A stretch of 64,000 nt of DNA from CAWBRT01 sp963819175 (GCA_963819175.1 CAWFVJ010000001.1:124001-188000); one strand, 5' to 3'; shown: positions 35,455 through 44,434, counted from the first letter of the stretch. Notes: generated from the letters alone by a model not told the origin. Numbers and translations are program-made.

Positions 35455-36623
35455 ATGCCAATTTCAGAAAGCAGTTCTAAACGCTCAATGCTGCTTTGGG
35501 CCGGGCTGGCCGTGCTGGGGTCAATGTTCGTATTGGCGGCTCCTGGCCAGCAGGCGCCCGCGGTTTCAGTGGATGTCAACGCGGTAAACGTGCTGGTCAC
35601 GGTTCGAGACAAGCACGGTAACATCATCGATAGTCTCTCCCAGAACGACTTTGTCCTGGAGGAAGAGGGCCGTCCGCAGACTATTCGTTACTTCAGCCGT
35701 GAGACAGATCTTCCACTCACGCTGGGGCTCCTGATTGACACCGCCTCGAGTCAACGTCAGTTGCTTGAACCGGAACGCTCGGCCAGCGGGCATTTCATCG
35801 ATCAGGTACTCCGGGAGAATGATCAGGATAAGGCATTTCTGATCCACTTCGATAGCCAAGTTGAACTGCTTCAGGACCTTACGACGTCAAAACAGAAGCT
35901 GAATGACGCCCTTGACCTGCTCCAACAACCGCAGTTCAGAAGGAATGATGAGACGACACTTCTTCCAACGGAGAGGGGTATCCCAGGAACTCGGGTCGTT
36001 CGCTCATGGGCGGCACGTTGTTATACGACTCAGTCTATCTCGCCTCAAACGAGATGATGTTGAAGCGGCAAGGACACAAGGCAATCGTCGTTCTTTCCGA
36101 TGGAGTTGATCTGGGCAGCAAAGTGACTCTGGAGCGGGCAATCGAATCCGCCCAGCGGGCCAACACCGTCGTGTATTCGATTCTGCTTCCCAACATGCAA
36201 GGCTCGGGCAATGGCGGCGGTTTGGGGCGTGGACCAGGCGGGATGGGTGGACCGATGGGTGGCCCAATGGGGCGCCGTGGGCCAGGGTATCCCCGCTCAC
36301 CGCAACCGCAGAAAGGCCGCTCCGACGGCAAGAAGATATTGGAGCGCATTTCCAGGGAAACCGGTGGCCGCATGTTCGACGTTTCCAAGGAGAGCTCAAG
36401 GAAGGAAGCGCTAAAGGAAACGGTCTACCAGATCTATCAGAGGATTAATGAAGATATTCGGCACCGATACAGCCTCGTTTATGTGCCGGATCGCCTTGGC
36501 AGTGCCTCGGAGTACCGCAAGATCCATGTGACCACAACACGGAAAGACCTTGTGGTGCAAACCAGAGATGGATACTACCCGGCCAAGCCACTCGATGCGA
36601 AGCAGGAGAAAGAGAAGAACTAG
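35455..36623 (+). CDS. VWFA-related (Acidobacterial-type) exported protein (frameshifted)
   Basis: About 389 residues. ATG 35455 gives the signal MPISESSSKRSMLLWAGLA then VLGSMFVLAAPGQQAP. Then VNVLVTVRDKHGNIIDSLS-QNDFVLEEEGRPQTIRYF, the characteristic VWFA-related domain opening, LPLTLGLLIDTASSQRQLLE in place of the MIDAS DxSxS (here DTASS), and after a frame change near 36005 GGTLLYDSVYLASNEMMLKR, AIVVLSDGVDLGSK and SRETGGRMFDVSKE. A Gly/Met/Pro linker, rich in GGMGGPMGG, interrupts the domain. C-terminal YQRINEDIRHRYSLVYVP is typical. Such proteins are frequent in Acidobacteriota; function is uncertain. The TAG stop lies in a solo MITE-2 end. Confidence 0.82.
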
Positions 36624-36652
36624 CGTAGCGCGTCACAAGCCGAGTAACTATT
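36619..36652 (+). repeat. Solo MITE-2 terminal sequence
   Basis: AACTAGCGTAGCGCGTCACA then AGCCGAGTAACT closely matches the left end of the MITE-2 copy at 40975-41004, which reads GTGTAGTGCGTCACAAGTCG. No right end follows. It provides the stop codon of the VWFA gene. Confidence 0.6.
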
Positions 36653-36660
36653 TTGCACCC

Positions 36661-37401
36661 TCACGCTTCGCTCAATCCAATACCGCGGGCCATCATTCGG
36701 GCGCCCTCATCGAAGCCGTTGAAACAGTGTGCGCCGGGGCACACCGGTACCTCCCATCCAAAGCCTTCGACCGCCTGGGCAAGCGAGAACGGATGAAATG
36801 AGCGCTCCAGTTGCAGTTCCTCGTTTGCAAAAACGAAACGTCCTCGGCCAGTGATGACGGAGTGAGGGCCACCGCGAAGCCCGCATCGCAAGCGCTCTCC
36901 GCCGCCGTTCAGGAAACCGGGACTGGTGATGAAGTCGACCGAAGCTACGAAGCGCCTGGGATCGTGAGGCATGGCGATTACCACCCGGTTAGCCAGGCTC
37001 GCGATATCATGAGCGCCGCCGCTGCCCACCATCCGCAGCTTAGGTTTGCGGTAGTCGCCAATCACCGTACTGTTCAGGTTTCCGTGCCGGTCAACCTGCG
37101 CCGCCGAAAGCAGACCCACATCGATACGGCCGGCCTGAAGATCCCCGAAAACGTCCAGACAATCTCCGATCATGGCGGTATCGGCGGTCACGCTCGGACT
37201 GCCGGTGGAGAGAGGAGCGATGGGCGGATTGGCGTCAATGGCGCCGGATTCATAAATCAGCACCAGATTCGGCGCGTGAGTCCGCTTGGCAAGCATCGCG
37301 GCCAGCGAAGGCACGCCGATACCGACGAAGCAGGTTTCGTGGTCGGCCAGTTCCAAGGCCGTTGCCAGAATCAGGTTCTCCATCTCCGTCTGAGGGCTCA
37401 T
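36661..37401 (-). CDS. CoA-transferase (glutaconate/GctB-type), beta subunit
   Basis: 246 residues, intact. Family I CoA-transferase subunit B of the shorter GctB-like branch: ELADHETCFVGIGVPSLAAMLA, NLVLIYESGAIDANPPIAPL (catalytic Glu region), QAGRIDVGLLSAAQVDRHGNLN, KLRMVGSGGAHDIASLANRV. Start ATG overlaps the alpha-subunit stop (37398-37401, ATGA). The acid substrate is unknown; this pair is distinct from the one at 26.7-28.1 kb in sequence and has no hydratase or transporter beside it. Confidence 0.85.
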   Translation of the reverse strand: MSPQTEMENLILATALELADHETCFVGIGVPSLAAMLAKRTHAPNLVLIYESGAIDANPPIAPLSTGSPSVTADTAMIGDCLDVFGDLQAGRIDVGLLSAAQVDRHGNLNSTVIGDYRKPKLRMVGSGGAHDIASLANRVVIAMPHDPRRFVASVDFITSPGFLNGGGERLRCGLRGGPHSVITGRGRFVFANEELQLERSFHPFSLAQAVEGFGWEVPVCPGAHCFNGFDEGARMMARGIGLSEA

Positions 37402-38295
37402 CGCCGCGCCTCCACGGGGTGGACGCGCTTGGCTATGCCAATCCGCTCAAGAACTCCGGGCTCCAGCGAGTTCAGATAGGCCTCGCGATCGGCAACGTTT
37501 CGGACATGGCGATCCAGATAAGCGGATAGCTCATTCGCGCTCCGGGAAACACGATCATAGAGGACGAAATGTTCGTCGTCGCGCGTGTAATAGTCTTGAA
37601 CGTAGGAAGGGTGAGCGCCTCCGGGCACATGACAAACCGCCGCGGTCCGGTGCGCGGGAACGATCGTCTTCTCGGGAGCGGAGCGGATCATCTCCCGGGG
37701 AACAATTTCTTCCACCGTGGCGATCACCAGGCGGCTTGCCAGAGCGCCTTCGCGGGTGTCTCCATCGATCCCCCACATCTGCACATTTCCGTCCTCATCG
37801 GCGCGCTGCGCGTGGATCAGCGCAACCTCGGGAAGCAGCGCCGGGATCGCGCTGAGAGATTCGCCCGTAAACGGGCAGGTTATCTTTCGTCGCGTCAGCC
37901 GAGGCCTTCGGAATGTCGCCTGCCAGCAGTGCGCGGCTCGGCAGAAAGGGAACCCCGAGGCGCGCGGCGTGCAGACGCAGCAGGAGCGTGAAGTTTGTCC
38001 ATTCCTCAACTCCCAATGAGCCGGCGTCAACCGCGCGTCGAAACGAGTGGGAGATGCCGACCCCCGGATTCCCCAGGTAGCCGAAAATCACCTTCGCCAC
38101 GCACCCGGCGCCAATCAGTTGGTCGAAGAGAATGTCCGTTCCGGTGCGGCAAAGTGTCAGTTGCTTTCGACCCTGCCTGATCAGTTCATGGCCGGCCGCG
38201 AAGGGAACGCAATGGCCAAACCCGCCAATGAAGATGAGTGCGCCATCCGGCACAAACCGCCGAATAGCGTCGCCAACGCTGAGCAGCTTACTCAT
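37398..38295 (-). CDS. CoA-transferase (glutaconate/GctA-type), alpha subunit (frameshifted)
   Basis: About 299 residues. Starts MSKLLSVGDAIRRFVPDGAL at 38295. Motifs: IFIGGFGHCVPFAAGHELIRQ, GAGCVAKVIFGYLGNPGVG, then after a frame change near 37880 KITCPFTGESLSAIPALLPE, VALIHAQRADEDGNVQMWGI and PGGAHPSYVQDYYTRDDEHF. It ends IAKRVHPVEARR. The order alpha-beta with ATGA coupling is normal for heteromeric CoA-transferases. The break is a single base. Confidence 0.85.
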
Positions 38296-38351
38296 TTTTG
38301 TGTTCAGTTCCGCAAATCCAGAGTCTGTGATTTGAAAAGCACAGTTAGTCT

Positions 38352-38372
38352 AGCAGGCTGCTGAAAACCTGC
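38352..38372 (+). repeat. 21-bp direct repeat flanking MITE-2, left
   Basis: AGCAGGCTGCTGAAAACCTG followed by C, identical to 38646-38666. The two copies lie exactly outside the MITE-2 element at 38374-38645. Confidence 0.7.
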
Positions 38373-38373
38373 T

Positions 38374-38645
38374 AGCGTAGTGCGTCATAAATCAGAACAG
38401 TGCAAACTGACCCCGCGAAGCGGGGGAAAGATGGTAGCCCATGGCGTCAGCCATGGGTTTGGGAATGGGAAATCTGGAAAGCCCGCAGCGCGGGCGACAG
38501 AATCTCGACCGGTTCTGTCGCCCCCTTCGGGGGCTTGCGATCCTGGACGCCCTTGCACCCACGGCTTGCGCCGTGGGCTACCGTCTGCCGCCACCTTCGG
38601 CGGCTGGGAGAAACTTAAACGTTGATCTGTTTGACGCACTACACC
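38374..38645 (+). repeat. MITE-2 element with nested palindromes (272 bp)
   Basis: Terminal inverted repeat AGCGTAGTGCGTCA at the left and TGACGCACTACAC at the right. The interior holds several hairpins: CCCCGCGAAGCGGGG, CCCATGGCGTCAGCCATGGG, CCCCCTTCGGGGG, and CCACGGCTTGCGCCGTGG. No coding capacity. Flanked by an identical 21-base direct repeat on both sides. Confidence 0.7.
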
Positions 38646-38666
38646 AGCAGGCTGCTGAAAACCTGC
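38646..38666 (+). repeat. 21-bp direct repeat flanking MITE-2, right
   Basis: Identical to 38352-38372. It is followed at once by MITE-1 copy B. Confidence 0.7.
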
Positions 38667-38667
38667 C

Positions 38668-38862
38668 ACACCAGTTCCCGGGTTGCTATATACCGCCAAA
38701 GAACGTCATTCCGAGCAAGCGGCGCCTTGCGACGCGAGTCGAGGAATCTTTTGTGTTGCTTTGCCGCGGAAAAACACAAGATCCCTCCACTCCGTTTCAC
38801 TTCGGTCGGGATGACGCTTCCAATCTACCTTACAGTGCGGCTACACCAATCCGCGAACTTCC
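38668..38862 (+). repeat. MITE-1 copy B (about 195 bp, ends degraded)
   Basis: Same interior as copies A and E: CCCGGGTTGCTATATACCGC, CATTCCGAGCAAGCGGCGCC, AACACAAGATCCCTCCACTC, CACTTCGGTCGGGATGACGC. The outer CTAGAGC of the terminal repeat is replaced by ACACC at the left and the right arm reads CCGCGAACTTCCCC. This degraded copy sits against the MITE-2 element. 38863-38975 has no recognisable gene. Confidence 0.75.
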
Positions 38863-38975
38863 CCACACCAGTTTCGCGAAAGGTGTACCGCGAAGAACAG
38901 CCGGGCGCTGCGCTGAAAATGCTATTCGACAACCCCAGTCGGAGCCGTCACAATAATCCTCGGTGAGGCTGAACA

Positions 38976-39176
38976 ATGCCCTTCGTCTGGCTGGTCGAAT
39001 GTAAAACCTGTCTGCTGCGATTTGCCGTCAAGCCGCGTGAGCTTGTCCCGGGCAAGAGCACGGATGCAATTGTTCCCGGCACGGACGCCGGTTCCTTCGA
39101 GTGCCCGCACTGTCACGAGTCGCACCCCTACACCACTGACGATTACATTCCCGGCGAGGGCCGCATCTATCGTTGA
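38976..39176 (+). CDS. Small zinc-ribbon-like protein, 66 residues
   Basis: MPFVWLVECKTCLLRFAV at the start and SFECPHCHESHPYTTDDYIP near the end give two CxxC knuckles, Cys9-x2-Cys12 and CPHC, with two His residues in the second, a typical single-zinc ribbon. It ends GEGRIYR. A GTGAGG lies seven bases upstream. I do not recognise the family. It could be an adaptor or a metal-binding house-keeping peptide. Confidence 0.6.
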   Translation: MPFVWLVECKTCLLRFAVKPRELVPGKSTDAIVPGTDAGSFECPHCHESHPYTTDDYIPGEGRIYR

Positions 39177-39494
39177 ACGCTACGATGGCGCGGCAGGGAG
39201 GCAAAGACCGTTCAGCTAATCATGAGGAGGGCTCGATGCCAGACGCGATATATAAGAGCAGTACCAGAGATACTGTATCCTTCCCTTCGCAGCGGGTGTC
39301 ATCGTGAGGAGGTTTGCCGCTTTTGCGAACCGACGTGACGATCTATGCATTTCACCGCGCGCAACCCGAAGCCCGAAAAACAAATACATGGACCCTTACG
39401 TCGCGTCCTAACGGACGCTCCTCAGGGTGACACACTGAAGAAATTCTTCTTGGGATACACCAACCCCAACACCGGGCTCAGCCGGTTCTGAGCA
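39177..39494. other. Intergenic region, no gene seen
   Basis: 318 bases between the zinc-ribbon gene and the convergent end of the response regulator. It includes a partial repeat (GCTCCTCAGGGTGACA near 39417) related to the GTCAT-C-GAGC family. No hairpin terminator was clear. Confidence 0.45.
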
Positions 39495-39971
39495 TTAACA
39501 GGCGAAAAGTTGCTGCACGGCCGCAAGGAAGGCTCTGGGATTGTCGCCCTTAACGGCGTAGGCGTCTACCGAGCGCAATTCCTCTTTCGGAAGATCCACG
39601 TAGGCAGAGAACAAGAGAATCCTTACTGCGGGATCGAGACGCTTGAGGGCAGCAGCGACCTGCGCTCCATTCATTTCCGGCATGGCGTAGTCGAGGACGA
39701 CAGCAGAGATTCGATGACGAGCGAATAGCGCCAATCCTTCGCGTCCGCTGGTGGCTGTGAGCACCTCGTAACCTTGGCTTTCAAGCAGCATCTTGCGGAC
39801 CGCCAAGCCCTTCGGCTCGTCATCTATGCACAAAATGGCCCCGGGCCGTGGCTTCGCATTGTCGAGGGATGGGAGCGAGGACTGCACATTGAAATCCTGT
39901 GGCAGAGCTTCCGCTGAATTAGCGGACTCCGGCGCCTGCTGGTTGATCGGCGCTTGCGAGAGGTGGTCCAT
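39495..39971 (-). CDS. Single-domain response regulator (CheY-like receiver)
   Basis: 158 residues. The first 40 residues are an unstructured Ser/Pro/Gln-rich stretch. Receiver domain follows: acidic pair in AILCIDDEPKGLAVRKMLLE, phospho-Asp in ISAVVLDYAMPEMNG, the Thr/Ser position in RILLFSAYVDLP, and Lys in AYAVKGDNP. No output domain. The nearest kinase is at 41.3 kb on the other strand and might be its partner (inference). Confidence 0.9.
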   Translation of the reverse strand: MDHLSQAPINQQAPESANSAEALPQDFNVQSSLPSLDNAKPRPGAILCIDDEPKGLAVRKMLLESQGYEVLTATSGREGLALFARHRISAVVLDYAMPEMNGAQVAAALKRLDPAVRILLFSAYVDLPKEELRSVDAYAVKGDNPRAFLAAVQQLFAC

Positions 39972-40097
39972 ACTGCCTGCCAGGAAAAGCGGAAGCTCCT
40001 CTTCCGATCATGGCAGGCGCGGAATGTCGTTGTCTGTCTGGCAACAGACATGCAAGCAGCTAAATAACTCTTCGAGAGCGGCCTCAGGATGGCGCTG

Positions 40098-40803
40098 CTA
40101 CGGGAGCAGCCCAAGGCGCTGATATTCATCGCGCACGGTTGCGATAGCACTCGCAAGTGACATCCTCAAGTTTTGGGCGGTTCTTGATGGTCACGTGGCC
40201 GCGTGAGTAGTCGATCAGGCCTGCTTCATGCAGCATCCCTGCCGCCAGTGTAACGGTGCTTCTGGGGGAGCCCAGCATCTGGCCCAGGAACTCGTGCGTG
40301 AGCGGCATGTGGTCGGACTGGACACGGTCGTGACAGGTAAGAATCCATCGCGACAGACGCTCACTGATTGTGTGCAGCCGGTTGCAAGCCGCATACTGCG
40401 CACTCTGGACAAGATTCCCCAGCAGGTATTTTTGCAAGTAGCTTCGTAGCTGGCCCGACCGCTCAAATTCATCTTTCAAGAGCTTTGCATCGATGCGATA
40501 GCCGGAGCCCGCAACCTGAATGAACGTTTCTCCAGGCATCGTCAGTGCGCCCAGAAGTACCGGAAGCCCGACGACACCGTCAACGCCGATGACGCCGACC
40601 TCGACTGTGGTCCCGTTAGCCAGAGTCAGCACAACGGAGGCAAGCCCCGCTTCCAGAAAATATGCGTGATCGGCATGGCCGTCCATTAGTTGGGTTCGCA
40701 CTTTCAGAGTGACTGGTGACAGATGTGGCTTCAGGCGGTCAATTTCCGCCTTGGGCAGTGCTGCCAATATTCGATTTTTATACACTTTTGCGGGTGGGTT
40801 CAT
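40098..40803 (-). CDS. Crp/Fnr-family transcriptional regulator (frameshift near C-terminus)
   Basis: About 235 residues. ATG 40803 (MNPPAKVYKNRILAALPKAE) with GGAGCAGCG upstream. Cyclic nucleotide-like beta-roll with LMDGHADHAYFLEAGLASVV and EVGVIGVDGVVGLPVLLGA, a dimer helix, then the HTH domain LTHEFLGQMLGSPRSTVTLA-AGMLHEAGLI and YSRGHVTIKNRPKLEDVTCE. The visible frame stops after CYRNRAR; removing one A near 40140 continues TVRDEYQRLGLLP to a TAG at 40098, the usual ending of this Acidobacterial-type subgroup (from memory). No Fnr iron-sulfur cysteine cluster at the N-terminus and no clear cAMP-binding RSA motif, so the effector is unknown. Confidence 0.85.
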
Positions 40804-40976
40804 CGCTGCTCCTTCGCCGTACAAAGCCGGCATCTGGGATGCGCAAATGAACCCGCCTCCATTGGCGGGCGAACGTGCGTATGGAGATGTTGTACTTTTA
40901 ACTGTACGCGCTTATTGCGAATTTCTCATCTTTTATTTCACCTTTTTTTCGCCTTAGGTTACTCGGCAGGGCAACT

Positions 40977-41237
40977 AGTGTAGTGCGTCACAAGTCGAGT
41001 AACTTAATTGGAGGTGTCATTCTGAGCCGGAGCGCCCAACGTCTGTGGCCGGAGCAGCCAAGCTGCGTACCCGAAGTTGCGTTCGACAAGCAAATCGCTG
41101 TTCAGGCGGAGGCGAAGAATCCATGTATTTCGGCGCAGGGAAAATGCATAGATCCTTCGCTTCGCTCAGGATGACATCCGAAAGAGGGCAAGCAGCCGCC
41201 TTCCAAATAGCGGCCCATCTGTTTGACGCACTACACT
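40977..41237 (+). repeat. MITE-2 element (261 bp) with GTCATTCTGAGC interior
   Basis: Left end AGTGTAGTGCGTCACAA and right end TTTGACGCACTACACT share a perfect 14-base terminal inverted repeat (AGTGTAGTGCGTCA). The interior between 41014 and 41178 carries the other repeat core, GTGTCATTCTGAGCCGGAGC to CTTCGCTCAGGATGACAT. Ends match the MITE-2 copy at 38374-38645 but the interior is different. Confidence 0.75.
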
Positions 41238-41333
41238 CAAGGATTATTATGTCTGGCATCAGACATACAACCGCATACCTGGACTTGGTATCAGAGTTAA
41301 TAACTATTTAGTAACGAGAAGGTATGGCCCGAT

Positions 41334-42092
41334 GTGACGAGAACCTCCGACAATCCCACCCCGGTTTCAGCAGGTCTTCGGATAGAAGGCAGAAGAGAAA
41401 GGCGTTCCGCAGCGCATGCGGCGGAGGGCAAGCTTGCAGCGTCGCTTGCTCACGAGATCAACAACCCTATCGAGTCGGTGCTGAATCTCCTCTACCTCAT
41501 GCGGTCTGAGTCCACGCTAACCGAGAAGGGACTCGGGTACCTGATGCTCGCTGAGGAAGAAGTGCAGCGAGTTTCCCAAATCGCTCATGGCGCGCTGGAG
41601 GGTTTCAGGGAAATGACAGGTCCGAAGAATACGAGTGTGCCGACCCTGGTGAGCTCCGTAGTCGATCTATACCGGTCACGGTTTGAAACTCGCGGTATCT
41701 CGATAAACACCCGCTACTGCCCTGACGGACGTCTGCCGGTCTACGCTGGACCGCTACGCCAAGTGCTCTCCAATCTCTTGCTGAATGCCGCTGACGCCAC
41801 GCCCAAAGGCGGAGCGGTGCATGTCAGGGTGTCATCGGGCCGAGAGTGGGCGGGACAGCAGAGACACGGACTACGGTTGACGTTTGCGGATAATGGCAGC
41901 GGCATAACTGCAGATAATTTGCAGAAGATCTTCGAGCCGTTCTTTACCACAAAGGGGTCCAACGGTAGCGGGTTAGGTCTTTCGCTGGTCAAAGATGTCG
42001 TACAAAAGCATTGTGGTTCGCTTCACGTTCGCAGCAGCACAAAGCCGGGCCGCAGCGGCAGCATCTTCGCGATCTTCCTGCCTGCGGCGTAG
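41334..42092 (+). CDS. Soluble sensor histidine kinase
   Basis: 252 residues without membrane segment or PAS domain. H-box SLAHEINNPIESVLNLLYLM with the phosphoacceptor His near residue 40; N-box VLSNLLLNAADATPKGG; G1 FADNGSGITADNLQKIFEPF and G2 TKGSNGSGLGLSLVKDVV. GTG 41334 is the first start in this frame; an ATG at 41324 in another frame sits right after AGAAGG, so the start could be shifted by an indel. It probably relies on a partner protein for sensing. Possible partner: the receiver at 39495-39971. Confidence 0.88.
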   Translation: MTRTSDNPTPVSAGLRIEGRRERRSAAHAAEGKLAASLAHEINNPIESVLNLLYLMRSESTLTEKGLGYLMLAEEEVQRVSQIAHGALEGFREMTGPKNTSVPTLVSSVVDLYRSRFETRGISINTRYCPDGRLPVYAGPLRQVLSNLLLNAADATPKGGAVHVRVSSGREWAGQQRHGLRLTFADNGSGITADNLQKIFEPFFTTKGSNGSGLGLSLVKDVVQKHCGSLHVRSSTKPGRSGSIFAIFLPAA

Positions 42093-42112
42093 AACCCCGC
42101 ATATATCGTTAG

Positions 42113-42310
42113 TTAGAGCGCTTCCCGGGATGCTGTATCCGGAAATCAACGTCATTTCGAGCGAGCGCAGTGTTTTGGCGCGAGTCGAGAAATCTTGTGG
42201 TTTGCCGAAAACACAAGATCCCTCCACTGCGCGCTTGCGGGCGCTAGGCGCTCCGGTCGGGATGACGCCTTTCGGGAACACCGGATATAGCAACTGAGGA
42301 ACCGCTCTAG
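42113..42310 (+). repeat. MITE-1 copy C (198 bp, divergent)
   Basis: Left arm TTAGAGCGCTTCCCGGGATG and right arm ending GGAACCGCTCTAG. The interior keeps AACGTCATTTCGAGCGAGCG, AACACAAGATCCCTCCACTG and CTCCGGTCGGGATGACGC, but differs from copies A, B and E near the ends (CTGTATCCGG/CCGGATATAG, itself an inner inverted repeat). Confidence 0.7.
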
Positions 42311-42358
42311 TGCTTCGAAGTCCGTGCGCCCGGCATCAGTGTTTCTCGTTGACGGGCT

Positions 42359-42967
42359 TCATCGTTCCACATCGCGGGACAAGGGACTGTCAGCGGTGGC
42401 AAGCTCCTCCAGGATGCGCCGCCTCTCGGCGGGATCGGTCACGTTGCGCAGCACTTCTGCTCTGCGACGCGCAACCTGGTCAAGCCAGGCGCCGTATTCT
42501 TCGCCAAACTGGGCTTCGAGCTTCTGGCGAAGCCGGCGCGCAAAGGCGGGGCTTACCCCTGAGGTTGAGATCGCAATCTGCAAAGCGCCTCGCCGTACCA
42601 CCGCGGGATAAAAAAAATCACAGTGTTCGGGATCGTCCACCACATTGCAGAGAACTCCACGACGGCGTGCTTCGTGATGAATCCGATGATTGACTTCGGC
42701 CGAGGAGGTGGCAGCCACAATCAGGAAAGCGCCGTTAAGGTCGTCGGGCTCAAATTGCCGCTGGCTGTAGTCGATCAAGCCCTGCTGGGCCCATTGCTGG
42801 ACCGCGGCCGTTGCCGTTGGCGCCAGCACCACGAGTTTGGCCTTGGTGGCCAGCAAGCCTTGGATTTTGCCTTCGCCTATGGTCCCGGCCCCCACCACGA
42901 CACATCTGCGTCCGGCCAGGTCCAGCATCATCGGAAACAACTGCCGTTGCTCACTCTTGTCGCTCAT
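42359..42967 (-). CDS. Precorrin-2 dehydrogenase / sirohydrochlorin ferrochelatase (CysG N-terminal / Met8-like)
   Basis: 202 residues. ATG 42967 (MSDKSEQRQLFPMMLDLAGR). NAD site RCVVVGAGTIGEGKIQGLLA, then LIVAATSSAEVNHRIHHEAR, LCNVVDDPEHCDFFYPAVVR and IAISTSGVSPAFARRLRQKL, all hallmarks of the siroheme synthase N-terminal domain. It oxidises precorrin-2 to sirohydrochlorin for siroheme (sulfite/nitrite reductase) or heme d1. The methyltransferase part is absent, as in stand-alone SirC/Met8. It follows the small kinase gene by 47 bases. Confidence 0.92.
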   Translation of the reverse strand: MSDKSEQRQLFPMMLDLAGRRCVVVGAGTIGEGKIQGLLATKAKLVVLAPTATAAVQQWAQQGLIDYSQRQFEPDDLNGAFLIVAATSSAEVNHRIHHEARRRGVLCNVVDDPEHCDFFYPAVVRRGALQIAISTSGVSPAFARRLRQKLEAQFGEEYGAWLDQVARRRAEVLRNVTDPAERRRILEELATADSPLSRDVER

Positions 42968-43014
42968 CAGGGGCCTTTCTGGCGTCCGTTGACGCCGCCG
43001 GCTACGCTCCAGCA

Positions 43015-43551
43015 CTACTCGGAAACAGCCTTCGCGGCTGGCGGAGACGCCAACCCGAGGTAGGCGACCGCGCGCGCCAGCGATTCCTTCAACGGTAAAT
43101 CGGTGTTGATCGTGAGGTGCTCGAAGGCGATCGGCTCAAAGTTCGCCTGAATGCGCTTGTAAAGCCCGAAAGATCGGTTTCGCGCCATGTGGCCGGCATG
43201 TTTCAGCCGGCGTTTGGCGACTTCGTCGGAACACGAACAGTGGAGAATTCGCCACGGTACCGCCAGACGCTCGGCCAAGTCGATGGCGGCCCGAAGCTGG
43301 TATTTACGAGAGAAAGTCCGGCCATCGAGATAAACGGGCAACGACGGGTTCGCTCGCAGAAGATATTCGGCGGCGGCAAGCATCATGGAGCCGCAGAGAT
43401 CATCCTGCTGGCGTGAGTAGTCGGTGTGCGCGCCAAAAACCGCTTGCCGGATAATATCCTTATTCAGCACCGCGCCGGGCGCATACTCCGCCAGTGCATG
43501 GCACAATGTGCTCTTACCCGTGCCCGGCAAGCCTGCAAAAATCACCAGCAT
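43015..43551 (-). CDS. P-loop kinase, AAA_33 type, 178 residues
   Basis: Starts MLVIFAGLPGTGKSTLCHAL with Walker A GLPGTGKST at residues 7-15. A later VYLDGRTFSRKYQLRAAIDL fits the lid/Walker B-like region and LHCSCSDEVAKRRLKHA is the usual helix of small-molecule or tRNA-type kinases of the zeta-toxin/AAA_33 group. Substrate unknown. No antitoxin is visible, so a toxin role is not supported. Likely same transcript as the siroheme gene downstream. Confidence 0.8.
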   Translation of the reverse strand: MLVIFAGLPGTGKSTLCHALAEYAPGAVLNKDIIRQAVFGAHTDYSRQQDDLCGSMMLAAAEYLLRANPSLPVYLDGRTFSRKYQLRAAIDLAERLAVPWRILHCSCSDEVAKRRLKHAGHMARNRSFGLYKRIQANFEPIAFEHLTINTDLPLKESLARAVAYLGLASPPAAKAVSE

Positions 43552-44095
43552 CGAATCACCCTGAACGTACGAACCAATGCGAACGGCCTGAACCTTCGGC
43601 GGCGCCGTCGATCAACACAAAACGCGGTTTCAGTGTAAGTGTATCCCGCTTGGATCGGAATCGCGGAAGGCCGTGAATTGCGCGCGTCCGTCAGGTTACG
43701 GGGCGGGTTACCTATGGTTACTTCCGTGACTTTACAGCAGCCGCCAGCCCGCCGAGAATACGAGCTGCAGGCAGTTCTTGGGGGAGGGCTGCCAGGCGCC
43801 GGAGACTTAGGTCAATGGCGCTTTTTGCTGCTTGTTTGCTTTCTGGATCACAATCCTGCAGGGGCTCACGGCCTGGGCGAAAGTCACCGGAAAGTCACTG
43901 CTCATTTGCGACGGCAAGGGTTAACCTGCGACTCAAGCTTCGACTGGCTTGTCGTAGGCCGGTATTTGGGGCTCGTGTTTGGGAAGGAGGAGCCTGATCC
44001 AGGGGTTTCGCGTCGTTCTTTGGCCTGCGGCATCGAATGAAGTGGTACGATACTGAGTTCCGCGTTCGCGGGCGATTTCTCAGTTGGGAGGAAGA
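43552..44095. other. Intergenic stretch without supportable gene
   Basis: 544 bases. An open frame of 133 codons (43639-44040, plus strand) has no recognisable domain, an Arg/Gly-rich composition and no good ribosome site; I do not call it. The region should contain the trxA promoter on the plus strand and that of the P-loop kinase on the minus strand. Confidence 0.45.
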
Positions 44096-44434
44096 ATGGC
44101 TAGTGACGCAATTTTCGAGGTGACCGACTCTACTTTCGACCAGGAGGTGCTCAAGTCGGACCAGCCTGTTATGGTCGATTTCTGGGCTGCCTGGTGTGGT
44201 CCATGCCGTGCCTTGGCGCCACTCGTCGATGAAATTGCCAAGTCGTATCAAGGCAAAATCAGAGTCGCCAAAATGGATGTCGATAAAAATATGGCGACCC
44301 CGCAGCGCTATGGCGTGCGCGGGATTCCAACGCTGCTGATTTTCAGGGGCGGCCAGGTGCGCGAACAGATTGTCGGTTATGTCCCAAAGGAAACGATTCA
44401 GAAGGCGCTCGACAAGAATCTGGTGGTCACCTAG
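44096..44434 (+). CDS. trxA: Thioredoxin
   Basis: 112 residues. ATG 44096 directly follows GGGAGGAAGA. Active site WCGPC in DFWAAWCGPCRALAPLVDEI and the cis-Pro loop GIPTLLIFRGGQ. Ends ALDKNLVVT. General disulfide reductase in the cytosol. A hairpin terminator follows. Confidence 0.97.
   Translation: MASDAIFEVTDSTFDQEVLKSDQPVMVDFWAAWCGPCRALAPLVDEIAKSYQGKIRVAKMDVDKNMATPQRYGVRGIPTLLIFRGGQVREQIVGYVPKETIQKALDKNLVVT

Noticed and set aside
38400..38620. CRISPR array
   Set aside because: The region has several hairpins but they differ in sequence; there are no equal repeats with spacers and no cas genes.
43015..43551. Zeta-type toxin of a toxin-antitoxin pair
   Set aside because: The fold may be related but no antitoxin gene is adjacent and the context is siroheme synthesis.
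43639..44040. 133-codon open frame between the P-loop kinase and trxA
   Set aside because: No domain, no ribosome site, biased composition; treated as intergenic.
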